Positions 1 to 7,817 of a DNA stretch of 64,000 nucleotides are shown here, piece after piece (the stretch's first letter is position 1; every line of letters starts with the position of its first letter). The notes beneath the pieces are model-generated. The model was not told the origin of the DNA and did no database searches. It was given only the letters and a program-made list of their open reading frames with translations. Location of the stretch: contig JAZQJA010000058.1 of the NCBI GenBank assembly GCA_045541455.1, positions 1 through 64,000 of the forward strand, read 5' to 3'. The DNA is from RGIG9041 sp045541455. Lineage in GTDB: Bacteria; Bacillota; Clostridia; Oscillospirales; QAKW01. The translations under genes were made by a program, and so were the position numbers.

Positions 1-102
1 GCATAACCAAGTAAGGTGATAGGAACAAGAAGAGATGTAGAAGATAAAGTCATAAAGAATTGTGTGTAGTTTTGAAGGTACACCGAACGTACCTTTAGAT
101 AA
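1..102. other. Non-coding start of window upstream of tRNA-Asn
   Basis: No open reading frame is convincing here. A perfect 7-bp hairpin (AAGGTAC at 75-81 with GTACCTT at 89-95) lies just before the tRNA. The text resembles the A/G-rich spacers found after rRNA genes in clostridia, and tRNA-Asn is a common companion of rRNA operons, so an rRNA operon may end just outside the window. That is a guess; no rRNA sequence is recognised inside. Confidence 0.3.
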
Positions 103-178
103 TCCTCCTTAGCTCAGTCGGTAGAGCACTCGGCTGTTAACCGAGTTGTCGTTGGTTCGAGTCCAACAGGGGGAGCCA
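103..178 (+). tRNA. tRNA-Asn (anticodon GTT)
   Basis: A 76-nt cloverleaf with encoded CCA. The acceptor stem pairs TCCTCCT (103-109) with AGGGGGA (168-174). The anticodon stem CTCGG/CCGAG encloses the loop CTGTTAA, giving anticodon GTT (Asn). The T-arm has the canonical GGTTCGAGTCC. A strong terminator follows within 4 nt. Confidence 0.97.
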
Positions 179-181
179 GAA

Positions 182-213
182 AAAACTCTTGTTCGAAAGA
201 ACAAGAGTTTTTT
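182..213 (+). terminator. Rho-independent terminator of tRNA-Asn
   Basis: A 13-bp stem (182-194 with 199-211) closes on a GAAA tetraloop, and the 3' arm ends in a run of six T. Confidence 0.9.
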
Positions 214-215
214 AG

Positions 216-349
216 TTATATTCGCCTTCGGCGAGTGATATTGCCTTTCGGGCAGTTAAGGGCGAATATAATATCACTTTTGCCAAAAACAAAAATATTA
301 CTATGCCGTAAGGCATAATATCACTCTGTGCCAAGCAGAGAATATCACT
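216..349 (+). repeat. Periodic array of short hairpins and AATATCACT words
   Basis: The nonamer AATATCACT occurs at 270-278, 317-325 and 341-349, with a one-base variant (AATATTACT) at 294-302, so the period is 24, 23 and 24 bp. An inverted copy lies at 234-242. Every interval is filled by a hairpin of different sequence: TTTTG/CAAAA (278-282/290-294), TATGCC/GGCATA (302-307/312-317) and CTCTG/CAGAG (324-328/336-340). The first word is preceded by an 11-bp inverted repeat, TTATATTCGCC (216-226) with GGCGAATATAA (261-271), that encloses two smaller hairpins. The array ends just before the promoter of the PHP-domain gene. Function unknown. Confidence 0.75.
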
Positions 350-355
350 AATCCC

Positions 356-383
356 TTGCACTCCGTCGCTTTTATGCTATAAT
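356..383 (+). promoter_or_regulatory. Sigma-A type promoter of the PHP-domain gene
   Basis: TTGCAC at 356-361 and TATAAT at 378-383 with a 16-bp spacer, 20 bp upstream of the start codon. An AAGGTGGTG ribosome binding site lies at 390-398. Confidence 0.75.
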
Positions 384-403
384 ACACTCAAGGTGGTGAT
401 AAA

Positions 404-1201
404 ATGAAATATGTTGTTGATAATGATTTGCACATACATTCACATATTTCTTTGTGTTCACGAGATTCGAAACAAACAAACGACAGGATTTTGCAATATG
501 CTAAAGGTAATGGCTTAAACACTATATGTTTAACTGATCATTTTTGGGATGAAACGGTTGATGGCGCATCGGAATGGTATTCTAAACAAGACTATGGACA
601 TATTGAGGCGGCAAAACCGTTGCCACAGAGCGAAGGAATACGGTTTCTGTTTGGTTGTGAAACCGAACTGAATTCTTCATTAACTTTGGGAATGTCTAAG
701 GAAAAATATGATTTATTTGACTTTATAATTATTCCTACCACGCATTTTCATATGAAAGGTTATACCTTATCTGAAGAAGAAGCATCAAACGCAGAAAATA
801 GAGCAAAAGCCTGGGTAAAACGTATTGCTGCGGTGCTTAATATGGAGTTGCCTTTTTCTAAAATTGGCATAGCACACTTAACTTGTGGTCTGATTGCGCC
901 GACAAGAGAAGAATATCTTGAAGTTTTAAGGTTAATACCCGAAGATGAAACGAGAAAGCTTTTTATCCGAGCAGCAAAGCTTGGAGTGGGAATAGAACTT
1001 AATTCATCGGATATGAGTTTTGCAGACAGTGAAGCAGACATTGTTTTGAGAGTTTATAAGATTGCCAAGGAATGTGGATGCAAATTTTATTTAGGCAGTG
1101 ATGCACATCATCCAAAAGAACTCGATAATGCAAAGGCGATATTTGAAAGAGCAGTAGCGATACTTGAATTAACTGAGGATGATAAGTTTATATTAAAATA
1201 G
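404..1201 (+). CDS. PHP-domain metal-dependent phosphoesterase
   Basis: Predicted PHP-superfamily hydrolase of 265 residues, of the kind that includes histidinol phosphatase. Visible metal-site motifs are the N-terminal HIHSH (about residues 10-14), TDH near residue 45, the GCETEL glutamate segment near residue 85 and GSDAHHP near residue 235. These are the expected PHP motifs in the expected order. The start ATG follows AAGGTGGTGATAAA at a good distance. No histidine biosynthesis genes are nearby, so the substrate cannot be named. The gene stands alone between its own promoter and a terminator. Confidence 0.8.
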   Translation: MKYVVDNDLHIHSHISLCSRDSKQTNDRILQYAKGNGLNTICLTDHFWDETVDGASEWYSKQDYGHIEAAKPLPQSEGIRFLFGCETELNSSLTLGMSKEKYDLFDFIIIPTTHFHMKGYTLSEEEASNAENRAKAWVKRIAAVLNMELPFSKIGIAHLTCGLIAPTREEYLEVLRLIPEDETRKLFIRAAKLGVGIELNSSDMSFADSEADIVLRVYKIAKECGCKFYLGSDAHHPKELDNAKAIFERAVAILELTEDDKFILK

Positions 1202-1270
1202 CTTTTGTCAACATATATAATAAAAAAACTGGTTTTTAGATTAGTTCTTTTTTGGTCGGTAGACCCAAAA

Positions 1271-1305
1271 TAAAAGACACACCACAGGGTGTGTCTTTTA
1301 TTTTT
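1271..1305 (+). terminator. Terminator after the PHP-domain gene
   Basis: A perfect 13-bp stem (1271-1283 with 1288-1300), loop ACAG, then a T-run. A second small hairpin (CCAATCC GAA GGATTGG, about 1308-1324) follows. The rest of the gap up to 1475 is AT-rich with no visible gene. Confidence 0.9.
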
Positions 1306-1475
1306 ATCCAATCCGAAGGATTGGTGTTTCATCAGAACGTGAGCTTTGTATGCTTTTTCTTAAAATTGACTGAATATTTTTTCGTCAATAAAATTATTAT
1401 AAATTAGTTTTAAAAAATAAATGCGTTATATTTAATGACTAGTTTTATATTTGCCGGCAACAGATTTGATTAAAA

Positions 1476-2912
1476 TTATTTGTTGAAAGCTATTTTTGCC
1501 AATCCTGCTTCGGACGTTTCTTTATATAACGTTGATAAATCATAACCTGTTTCTTTCATTGTTTGTATAACGCTATCTAAAGATATTTTTCTAGTGCTCC
1601 ACAAAAAGCTTGATAAATTCACGGCATTTATTGCACGCATTGCGGCTACAGCATTTCTCTCAATACAAGGAATTTGAACTAATCCGCAAATCGGATCGCA
1701 GGTTAGACCTAAATGATGTTCAATTGCAATTTCAGCTGCATACTCTATTTTATCAATGCTTAATTCAAATAGTTCAGCAAGCGCAGCTGCAGCCATGGCA
1801 CATGCACTTCCTATTTCTGCTTGGCAACCACATTCTGCACCTGAAATTGAAGCATTAGTTTTAATAAGATTACCTATTAAACCGGCTGTCATAAGAGCAT
1901 GTATGATTTGATTATCACTGAAATTATGCTTTTTTTGTTGATAATAGAGTACGGATGGCAATACGCCTGCAGCACCACATGTAGGCGCGGTAACTATTGT
2001 TTCACCGGAAGCATTTTGTTCGCTTACTGCAAAGGCATAAGAACATACAATCCTGTTTTCTTTGGTTTCTGGAGTTTCATCTATATGTTGGCTATTATAT
2101 AAAGTTTTTGCCTTTTTTTGCAATTGCAGACCGCCTGGCAAGATTCCTTCATCATGTAATCCTTTTTCAATTGAATTCTGCATAGCTTTCCATATATTAC
2201 TTAAATATGGGATTATTTCTTCATCTTCAACTTCTTTAACATATTCCCAAAGTCTTATTGATTTGCTTTTGCAATATTTTGCTATATCGCTAAATTTGTG
2301 GAGTTGATAAACATTTTTAGGTTTTTCATAAATAGAATTTTCAAAAACTATACTTCCTCCTCCTATACTAAAGATTCGCGCTTTGTCAATTTCAACATCA
2401 TTTTTATAAGCAATCAACAGCATTGTATTAGGATGAGGAATGTTTTTCTCGTTAAATTCAAATTCAACGTTACATTCAATCGGTTGTAAAGTTTTCTTAA
2501 TTACGGTATCAGTTCGGTGACCTTTTCCGGTTTTAGCTAAAGAACCATAAAGTATTGCTTTGAATTTATTGGCATCTTGATTTTTTTCTTTGAAAATTTT
2601 ACAAGCTTTCTCAGGTCCAATAGTATGCGAACTGGATGGACCTCTGCCAATTTTATAAATTTCTATTATAGAGTTCATCCCATCTGGTTTAACCTTAGGA
2701 ATATCATTGGTTTTATTGCTGTAAAATAGGTCAATTGGTACATTAAAAATTTTGGATAAAGCAAATATGTGCTTTGCCGAAGGATTCGATAGACCTTTTT
2801 CCCATTTTGATATAGCTCTATTGCTTATACCCAAATTTTGCCCTAGTTCTATTTGCGACATCCCATTTTTTGTTCGCAAATCTTTTATTATAGTAGAAAA
2901 ATCGTTTACCAT
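1476..2912 (-). CDS. sdaA: L-serine dehydratase with N-terminal Cro/C1-type HTH domain
   Basis: Iron-sulfur L-serine ammonia-lyase (serine to pyruvate plus ammonia) fused to a DNA-binding domain, 478 residues. Residues 8-62 form an XRE/Cro-C1 helix-turn-helix (SQIELGQNLGIS, AISKWEKG). After a short linker come the beta domain (GPSSSHTIGP at 91-100, GHRTD near 131-135) and the alpha domain (APTCGAAG near 309-316). C363, C405 and C416 lie in GCQAE, CDP and PCIER contexts and match the cluster ligands known in the family. A C-terminal cysteine, described as a cluster cap in some single-chain homologues, is absent. The start at 2912 has an AAGAGG site 8 nt upstream. An in-frame ATG at 2678 (Met79) lies where an ordinary SdaA would begin but lacks a clear ribosome binding site. 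Two operator-like dyads lie upstream. The fusion is read from one uninterrupted frame. Confidence 0.9.
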   Translation of the reverse strand: MVNDFSTIIKDLRTKNGMSQIELGQNLGISNRAISKWEKGLSNPSAKHIFALSKIFNVPIDLFYSNKTNDIPKVKPDGMNSIIEIYKIGRGPSSSHTIGPEKACKIFKEKNQDANKFKAILYGSLAKTGKGHRTDTVIKKTLQPIECNVEFEFNEKNIPHPNTMLLIAYKNDVEIDKARIFSIGGGSIVFENSIYEKPKNVYQLHKFSDIAKYCKSKSIRLWEYVKEVEDEEIIPYLSNIWKAMQNSIEKGLHDEGILPGGLQLQKKAKTLYNSQHIDETPETKENRIVCSYAFAVSEQNASGETIVTAPTCGAAGVLPSVLYYQQKKHNFSDNQIIHALMTAGLIGNLIKTNASISGAECGCQAEIGSACAMAAAALAELFELSIDKIEYAAEIAIEHHLGLTCDPICGLVQIPCIERNAVAAMRAINAVNLSSFLWSTRKISLDSVIQTMKETGYDLSTLYKETSEAGLAKIAFNK

Positions 2913-2955
2913 ATTTTCAACCTCTTTTTATACTGTAATTTCATTTTAACAAAAT

Positions 2956-2980
2956 ATATTTCAACTATAAAGTGAAATAT
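2956..2980. promoter_or_regulatory. Candidate operator 1 of the HTH-serine dehydratase gene
   Basis: Inverted repeat ATATTTCA (2956-2963) with TGAAATAT (2973-2980). Its core 15-mer at 2961-2975 (TCAACTATAAAGTGA) matches the perfect dyad at 3003-3017 in 12 of 15 positions. Centre at 2968, 56 bp from the start codon. Confidence 0.55.
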
Positions 2981-2996
2981 AAAAAAATCAAAAAAA

Positions 2997-3023
2997 CATA
3001 AATCAACTATTAGTTGATTTATG
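2997..3023. promoter_or_regulatory. Candidate operator 2: perfect 27-bp dyad
   Basis: 13-bp arms (2997-3009 and 3011-3023) surround a single central T, a perfect inverted repeat with core TCAACTATTAGTTGA (3003-3017). Its centre lies 42 bp, four helical turns, from operator 1. It has no T-run, so a protein-binding site is more likely than a terminator. The rest of the gap to 3221 is AT-rich, with no gene and no clear promoter seen. Confidence 0.6.
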
Positions 3024-3221
3024 TGCATGATATCAGTAATAGCAACATTTTTATCTGTGTTTTTTAAAGTTTGCTCTTGTTTGTTTAAGTTTGGTGTGAT
3101 ATGCTTTTAATGATAAAAATCATAATAATATTATTTGTGATTTTAATTATTAAATCTTATTACACTTTAATTCTCACATTAATCTGTTTAATAAATAAGT
3201 CAAAAGGGAAGTGTATAATAT

Positions 3222-4406
3222 TTGGATTGGATTATAAGTGAAACAAAAAAACTAGAAGATAAACTCATTTTTTTGAGACGCGAATTACATAAATGTCCTG
3301 AAATAGGTGGTGCATTACCTAATACATTAGCAATTGTAAAAAAATATCTTGATGAAATTGGTATTTCTTATAAGATTAATAAAGACGACGATAGTTTGAT
3401 AGCAGAAATTAAAGGTGTTAATAAAGGCAAAACAGTTGCTTTTAGAGCTGATATGGACGCATTACATATAACAGAAGATACTTTGTTACCTTTTTCATCT
3501 GAAATAGAAGGTCAGATGCACGGGTGCGGTCACGATGCACACACTGCTATTTTGTTAATTGCGGCTGAAATATTAAACAATCACAAAGACCTATTAAACG
3601 GTAGTGTTCGTTTACTTTTTCAATCCGGCGAAGAAACTGGTACCGGCGCTAAGCAAATGCTTAAGTATGGTGCTTTAGATGGAGTGGACGCTATTTGTGC
3701 TTTACATGTTGGAAATATAGTTGGTGATGATGCAAAAACAGGAGATGTTTTTGTTCTCTCTGGACCTGTCACTGCAGGAAAAGATAAATTTACTATAACT
3801 GTTAACGGAAAGGGAACGCACTCTGCATTTCCGGAAAAAGGTATAGATCCAATTTTAATAGCAGCACGAATTGTTAATGCTTGTGAAGAAATATCAGCAC
3901 GAGAATTGCCTGCAGGAACAGCTGCGGTTTTGAGCTTTGGAAGTTTTAATGCAGGAATTGATCACAACACAATTCCCGATACTGCGATTATTAAAGGCAG
4001 TATACGTGTTCAAAATGAGTCTATACGAAATTTTATGGGTAAGCGGTTGCGCGATATTGCTGAAAACATTTCATCAGCTTTTAATGCCACTTGTACTGTA
4101 GAAATAAAAAAAGGCTCAGCTACAGTTGTTAATGATAAAGTTATGAGTGATTTAGTAAAGACATCTGTAGAGGAGGTTCTTGGACAGGACATGGTTAAAT
4201 CGCAATTTAGTTCTGCACTTATGGGTTCTGACGATTTTGCTAATTACTCTTCTATAATCCCGGGTGTATATTTCTTTTTATATACTAATAACGAAGAAAA
4301 AGGTATTACCGCATCAAATCACAATTCTAAGTTTAATGTAGACGAAGATGTGTTATGGGAAGGTGTTGCGGCGTATACTGCTATTGCATTAAAATATTTA
4401 TCATAG
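3222..4406 (+). CDS. M20-family metallo-amidohydrolase (N-acyl amino acid hydrolase type)
   Basis: Predicted cytoplasmic dinuclear-metal hydrolase of the M20D group (hippurate, indole-acetyl-amino acid or N-acyl amino acid hydrolases), 394 residues. Visible are the RADMDAL motif near residue 75, MHGCGHDAHTA near 100, SGEETGTGAKQM with the catalytic/metal Glu near 135, and the downstream ALHVG. The start is TTG, preceded by AAAGGGAAG; no ATG or GTG fits better. It opens a same-strand set with the phosphoesterase-like gene (11-nt gap) and the GH94-type gene. The acyl substrate cannot be told from sequence. Confidence 0.85.
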   Translation: MDWIISETKKLEDKLIFLRRELHKCPEIGGALPNTLAIVKKYLDEIGISYKINKDDDSLIAEIKGVNKGKTVAFRADMDALHITEDTLLPFSSEIEGQMHGCGHDAHTAILLIAAEILNNHKDLLNGSVRLLFQSGEETGTGAKQMLKYGALDGVDAICALHVGNIVGDDAKTGDVFVLSGPVTAGKDKFTITVNGKGTHSAFPEKGIDPILIAARIVNACEEISARELPAGTAAVLSFGSFNAGIDHNTIPDTAIIKGSIRVQNESIRNFMGKRLRDIAENISSAFNATCTVEIKKGSATVVNDKVMSDLVKTSVEEVLGQDMVKSQFSSALMGSDDFANYSSIIPGVYFFLYTNNEEKGITASNHNSKFNVDEDVLWEGVAAYTAIALKYLS

Positions 4407-4417
4407 GAGAAAATAAA

Positions 4418-5230
4418 ATGAATAATTTAAATGAAACAGCATCATTAGATACCTTATGTGGTGCATTATCATACGCTATGGATATAGATTCACCTGAAAA
4501 AAGCGCATCTGGTAATGTTGATTTGAAGAAGTATGTTGACGATGTTTTAAAAGGCGAAAAAGTAGATAAAATTTTTATGTATAATCCGGATGCAATTGCA
4601 CAGTGGTTGTACGAAAAATATCCTTATCTTTTTGAAGATGCAGAACCATTTGCAGAATTTAAATTGCCTCTTGTTTCAGTTATGCCATCGGTTACACCTG
4701 TGTGTTTTGGAACAATGTATACCGGTGCTCAACCTTCGGTTCATGGCATACAAAAATATGAAAAGCCTGTTATACAAATTGACACTATCTTTGATGTACT
4801 TATCCGCGCAGGGAAAAAACCTGTGATAGTTTCTTATGGAAACAGCAGTCTTTCCAAAATTTACTTAGAAAGACAAATGGATTATTATTGTTTTGAAACA
4901 TTGGATGAAGTTAACGCTAAGGCGGCTGAATTAATATTGCGCAATGAACACGATTTTTATGTAATTTATAACGGAAATTATGACACTAAAATGCATAAAA
5001 ACGGACCGGAAAGTATTGCGGCTCTTTCTGAAATTCGTGCTAATTGCCGAACTTTTGCTATGTTTTCAAATATGATAAAAGAACATTGGAATAAATATAA
5101 TACTTTAGTTGGATTTGCAATGGACCATGGATGCCATGAAATTGATGATGGTTCCGGTTCCCATGGACTTGATATGGAAGAAGATTTAAAAATAACACAT
5201 TTATATAAACTTTATCCTAAAAATAAGTGA
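4418..5230 (+). CDS. Type I phosphodiesterase/alkaline phosphatase superfamily-like protein
   Basis: 270 residues. The segment SVTPVCFGTMYTGAQPSVHGI matches the nucleophile region of type I phosphodiesterases/nucleotide pyrophosphatases (TP..........TG..P..HGI). Near the C-terminus AMDHG and GSHG supply the Asp and His residues expected as metal ligands. The usual N-terminal Asp-Gly metal motif is not seen: the first 70 residues are unlike the family, so the metal site may be incomplete or rearranged. Start ATG at 4418 after AGGAGAAAATAAA. It sits between the amidohydrolase and the glycoside phosphorylase, probably in one transcript. Substrate unknown. Confidence 0.65.
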   Translation: MNNLNETASLDTLCGALSYAMDIDSPEKSASGNVDLKKYVDDVLKGEKVDKIFMYNPDAIAQWLYEKYPYLFEDAEPFAEFKLPLVSVMPSVTPVCFGTMYTGAQPSVHGIQKYEKPVIQIDTIFDVLIRAGKKPVIVSYGNSSLSKIYLERQMDYYCFETLDEVNAKAAELILRNEHDFYVIYNGNYDTKMHKNGPESIAALSEIRANCRTFAMFSNMIKEHWNKYNTLVGFAMDHGCHEIDDGSGSHGLDMEEDLKITHLYKLYPKNK

Positions 5231-5256
5231 GTTAATTTTAGGATTTGGAGGTTTTT

Positions 5257-7779
5257 ATGACAAAAAAAGAAATTATTGATTTAGTAAATAAAGTTCATTC
5301 GTTAAAAAAAGATGCAACTACAACATTGCCGGATAATTCTTATTTTTTGGATAAAGACACTATTTTATGTTATCCAAGACAGTACGGAGACTCACGCTAT
5401 CCGTACTATTGTGGAGGTTTAATTATGTTTCCGCACTCAAGCGGTTATATTGACTGTAATATAGGTGCGATGAATGTATTTAAGAATTGCCAATTTACTG
5501 AGGATACCCCTGTGGCTTTTTTTGCGGGTGAGAAAACTGATGACGGTTATTTTCCGTATTCAATCACCGGTGCTGCAAGGCAACTTACTGAAAAAGGCGT
5601 TGAACGTTATTTGATATATACTTCTGTATGTGCTTATTATATAACTGAAACCGAAAATGCAATTTATGCACTTCGACTATATATGGATAGAGATGCGCAC
5701 ATGCGTTTTTCTGCATGTGTTATAAATCGAGGTGAATCCAGAACTGTTTATCTGTCTTCTATTTTTGAACCAATGCTCACCGATGCTCAGTTTGAGTCTT
5801 TTTTCTCACGTATGTCAAGATATGGATATCATTATGAAAATGGAAGCTATTTATTATGCAGAAGAGCAAAAGGCGGAATTTTTAATTGCTTGGCTTTTAA
5901 CAAGAAGACAGAAGGAAAAGTTGTAGATGAGTATTTTACAACAAGTAAAAGTGATTTTCTGGGACTTAAGGGTGCCTGTATCACAAATGCTGTTTCACTT
6001 AAAAATGGTAAATTTGCAAAGCAACTTACTGCAACAAATACAACTGACCTTGCTATTGCATCTGATATTGTTTATTTTGAATTAGAAAAAGACGGTTATG
6101 TGTCGCTTAATTATGATGTATTGTTTACAGAGGATAGAAATCAAGCGGAAAAATTTATTGGTAACGATATTGATTTAGCTGCTGAAGACGAATCGCTTAA
6201 AGCATACATACCACAAGAAAAAGCTGCATTTGACAAAATGAAAATCACATTTAATGATTGGCATAATGATGGGCTTAATGCTGATGTGATTAATAAATTT
6301 TTAAGATGTGTTCAACGCCAGGTAAGTTTATGCGCACTTGGTGATAATTACGCAGGACGTATGCTTGGTATACGAGATGTATTTCAGCAACTTGAAGCTT
6401 CTCTTATGTGGCAAAAAGATGAATCGCGAGCTCAGATAGTCCGTGTAATGAACTTTATTTTAGAAGATGGACGCCCTCCAAGACAAATTACTTTCCCGAC
6501 AAAAGCAATTCCTATTCCTGATATGGATCTGCGTCCGTTTATCGATCAAGGTTTTTGGATTATATCAACCATACATACTTATTTATCATATACTGATGAT
6601 TTTTCAATTCTTGATGAAGAATGTGGCTATTATAAAGCTTTGGCAACCCGAGGCCCGCTTGAAAACAGTAATCAGCGGGATTCAATACTTGAGCATTTAA
6701 TAAGAATTGCGGATTTTCTCGTTTCAAATGTTGATGAAAAGACAGGATGCATTCACGCTTTGTTTGGCGATTGGAATGATGCGCTTGATGCCCTTGGTAA
6801 AACAAGTGATCCAAATAAAGAATATGGAGACGGAGTAAGCGTTATGGCAACGCTTCAACTGTATCTTGCTTTAGAACATATATGCGACATTTTAAAACAT
6901 ACCGGTAAATACACCGAAAGAATTGCTGATTTCAAAGCAACAAGAGCTCGTGTTGAAAAAGGACTGCTTGAAAATGCCGTTCACACAAATGACAAAAACG
7001 TAAAACGCATAGTTCACGGTTGGGGTGAAAATCAATCGTATTTTGTTGGAAGTTACAACGACTTTGATGGGAAATCAAGACTTAGTCTTACAGCAAATTC
7101 GTTTTACGCTATTTCTAATCTGGTGAAAGCACACCCTGAATTTAAAGAAGATATTGTTAATAATTTGCTTTCTCTTGACTCGAAACACGGAATGATGACA
7201 TTTTCACCTGAGTTTAAGTACTTCTCACCTGAGGTGGGCAGAATTTCAGGGATTACTAAAGGTACTGCAGAAAATGCATGTGCATATATTCATGCAAGTA
7301 CATTTGCCATCATGGCACTGTTTCTTATGGGCCATTCAAAAGAGGCGTGGGAACAGTTACAAAAATCTATGGTAATAAGCCATGAAAACGTCACCCTCAC
7401 AACATTTGTAATGCCTAACTCATATTGTTACAATGAAGAATTTTTCTTTGACGGTGATTCGATGGGAGACTGGTACACAGGAAGCGGTGCCGTACTAATT
7501 AAAGAATTAGTTAAAAACGGTTTTGGTATAATGCCCAATATGGACTCGGTGATTATTATGCCGCCGCGCTATATGCCGTGTAACAGTGCTAAGCTTTCTT
7601 TGGAAATTAAAGGTGCTGATGTTACCGTTGAGTATCATAACAAATTTATCGGAAAACGCGAAATTTACCTTAATGGAAAACCACTCGATTTATCGTTTGA
7701 TGATATTACAGATACATTTTTTGCAGTGCTTACCAAAGAAATGTTAGGTTGCAATGCAGAAATATCTATTGTTGATTAA
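5257..7779 (+). CDS. GH94-type glycoside phosphorylase (cellobiose/chitobiose phosphorylase-like)
   Basis: 840 residues, the usual size for GH94 inverting phosphorylases, which split beta-glucosides or chitobiose with phosphate to a sugar-1-phosphate. The N-terminal half looks like the beta-sandwich lid (YPRQYGDSRYPYYCGG near the start). The catalytic half has GIRDVFQ near residue 370 and GDWNDALDALG, where D505 of DWND is the expected general acid. The N-terminal region typical of family members with added transferase modules is absent. Start ATG 5257 has GGAGG five bases upstream. No signal peptide, so it is probably cytoplasmic. It is the last gene of the three-gene set, before a strong terminator. 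The sugar it uses is unknown. Confidence 0.75.
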   Translation: MTKKEIIDLVNKVHSLKKDATTTLPDNSYFLDKDTILCYPRQYGDSRYPYYCGGLIMFPHSSGYIDCNIGAMNVFKNCQFTEDTPVAFFAGEKTDDGYFPYSITGAARQLTEKGVERYLIYTSVCAYYITETENAIYALRLYMDRDAHMRFSACVINRGESRTVYLSSIFEPMLTDAQFESFFSRMSRYGYHYENGSYLLCRRAKGGIFNCLAFNKKTEGKVVDEYFTTSKSDFLGLKGACITNAVSLKNGKFAKQLTATNTTDLAIASDIVYFELEKDGYVSLNYDVLFTEDRNQAEKFIGNDIDLAAEDESLKAYIPQEKAAFDKMKITFNDWHNDGLNADVINKFLRCVQRQVSLCALGDNYAGRMLGIRDVFQQLEASLMWQKDESRAQIVRVMNFILEDGRPPRQITFPTKAIPIPDMDLRPFIDQGFWIISTIHTYLSYTDDFSILDEECGYYKALATRGPLENSNQRDSILEHLIRIADFLVSNVDEKTGCIHALFGDWNDALDALGKTSDPNKEYGDGVSVMATLQLYLALEHICDILKHTGKYTERIADFKATRARVEKGLLENAVHTNDKNVKRIVHGWGENQSYFVGSYNDFDGKSRLSLTANSFYAISNLVKAHPEFKEDIVNNLLSLDSKHGMMTFSPEFKYFSPEVGRISGITKGTAENACAYIHASTFAIMALFLMGHSKEAWEQLQKSMVISHENVTLTTFVMPNSYCYNEEFFFDGDSMGDWYTGSGAVLIKELVKNGFGIMPNMDSVIIMPPRYMPCNSAKLSLEIKGADVTVEYHNKFIGKREIYLNGKPLDLSFDDITDTFFAVLTKEMLGCNAEISIVD

Positions 7780-7782
7780 TAT

Positions 7783-7815
7783 AAAAAGGAAAGAACTTTT
7801 TGTTCTTTCCTTTTT
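7783..7815. terminator. Bidirectional terminator between the GH94-type gene and thrS
   Basis: A 14-bp stem (7783-7796 with 7802-7815) with A-run and T-run flanks serves both convergent genes. Confidence 0.9.
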
Positions 7816-7817
7816 AT

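Noticed and set aside
1..102. 5S rRNA or 23S 3' end before tRNA-Asn
   Set aside because: No recognisable rRNA sequence; only a general resemblance to post-rRNA spacers.
216..349. CRISPR array
   Set aside because: Repeats of 9 bp and intervals of about 14 bp, each a self-complementary hairpin, do not fit CRISPR repeats or spacers, and no cas genes are present.
1108..1332. 74-codon minus-strand frame across the end of the PHP-domain gene and its terminator
   Set aside because: It crosses a terminator stem and overlaps a well-supported gene in antisense; no ribosome binding site.
2997..3023. Perfect dyad read as a transcription terminator
   Set aside because: There is no T-run on either side and it lies between two divergent genes, so an operator is more likely.
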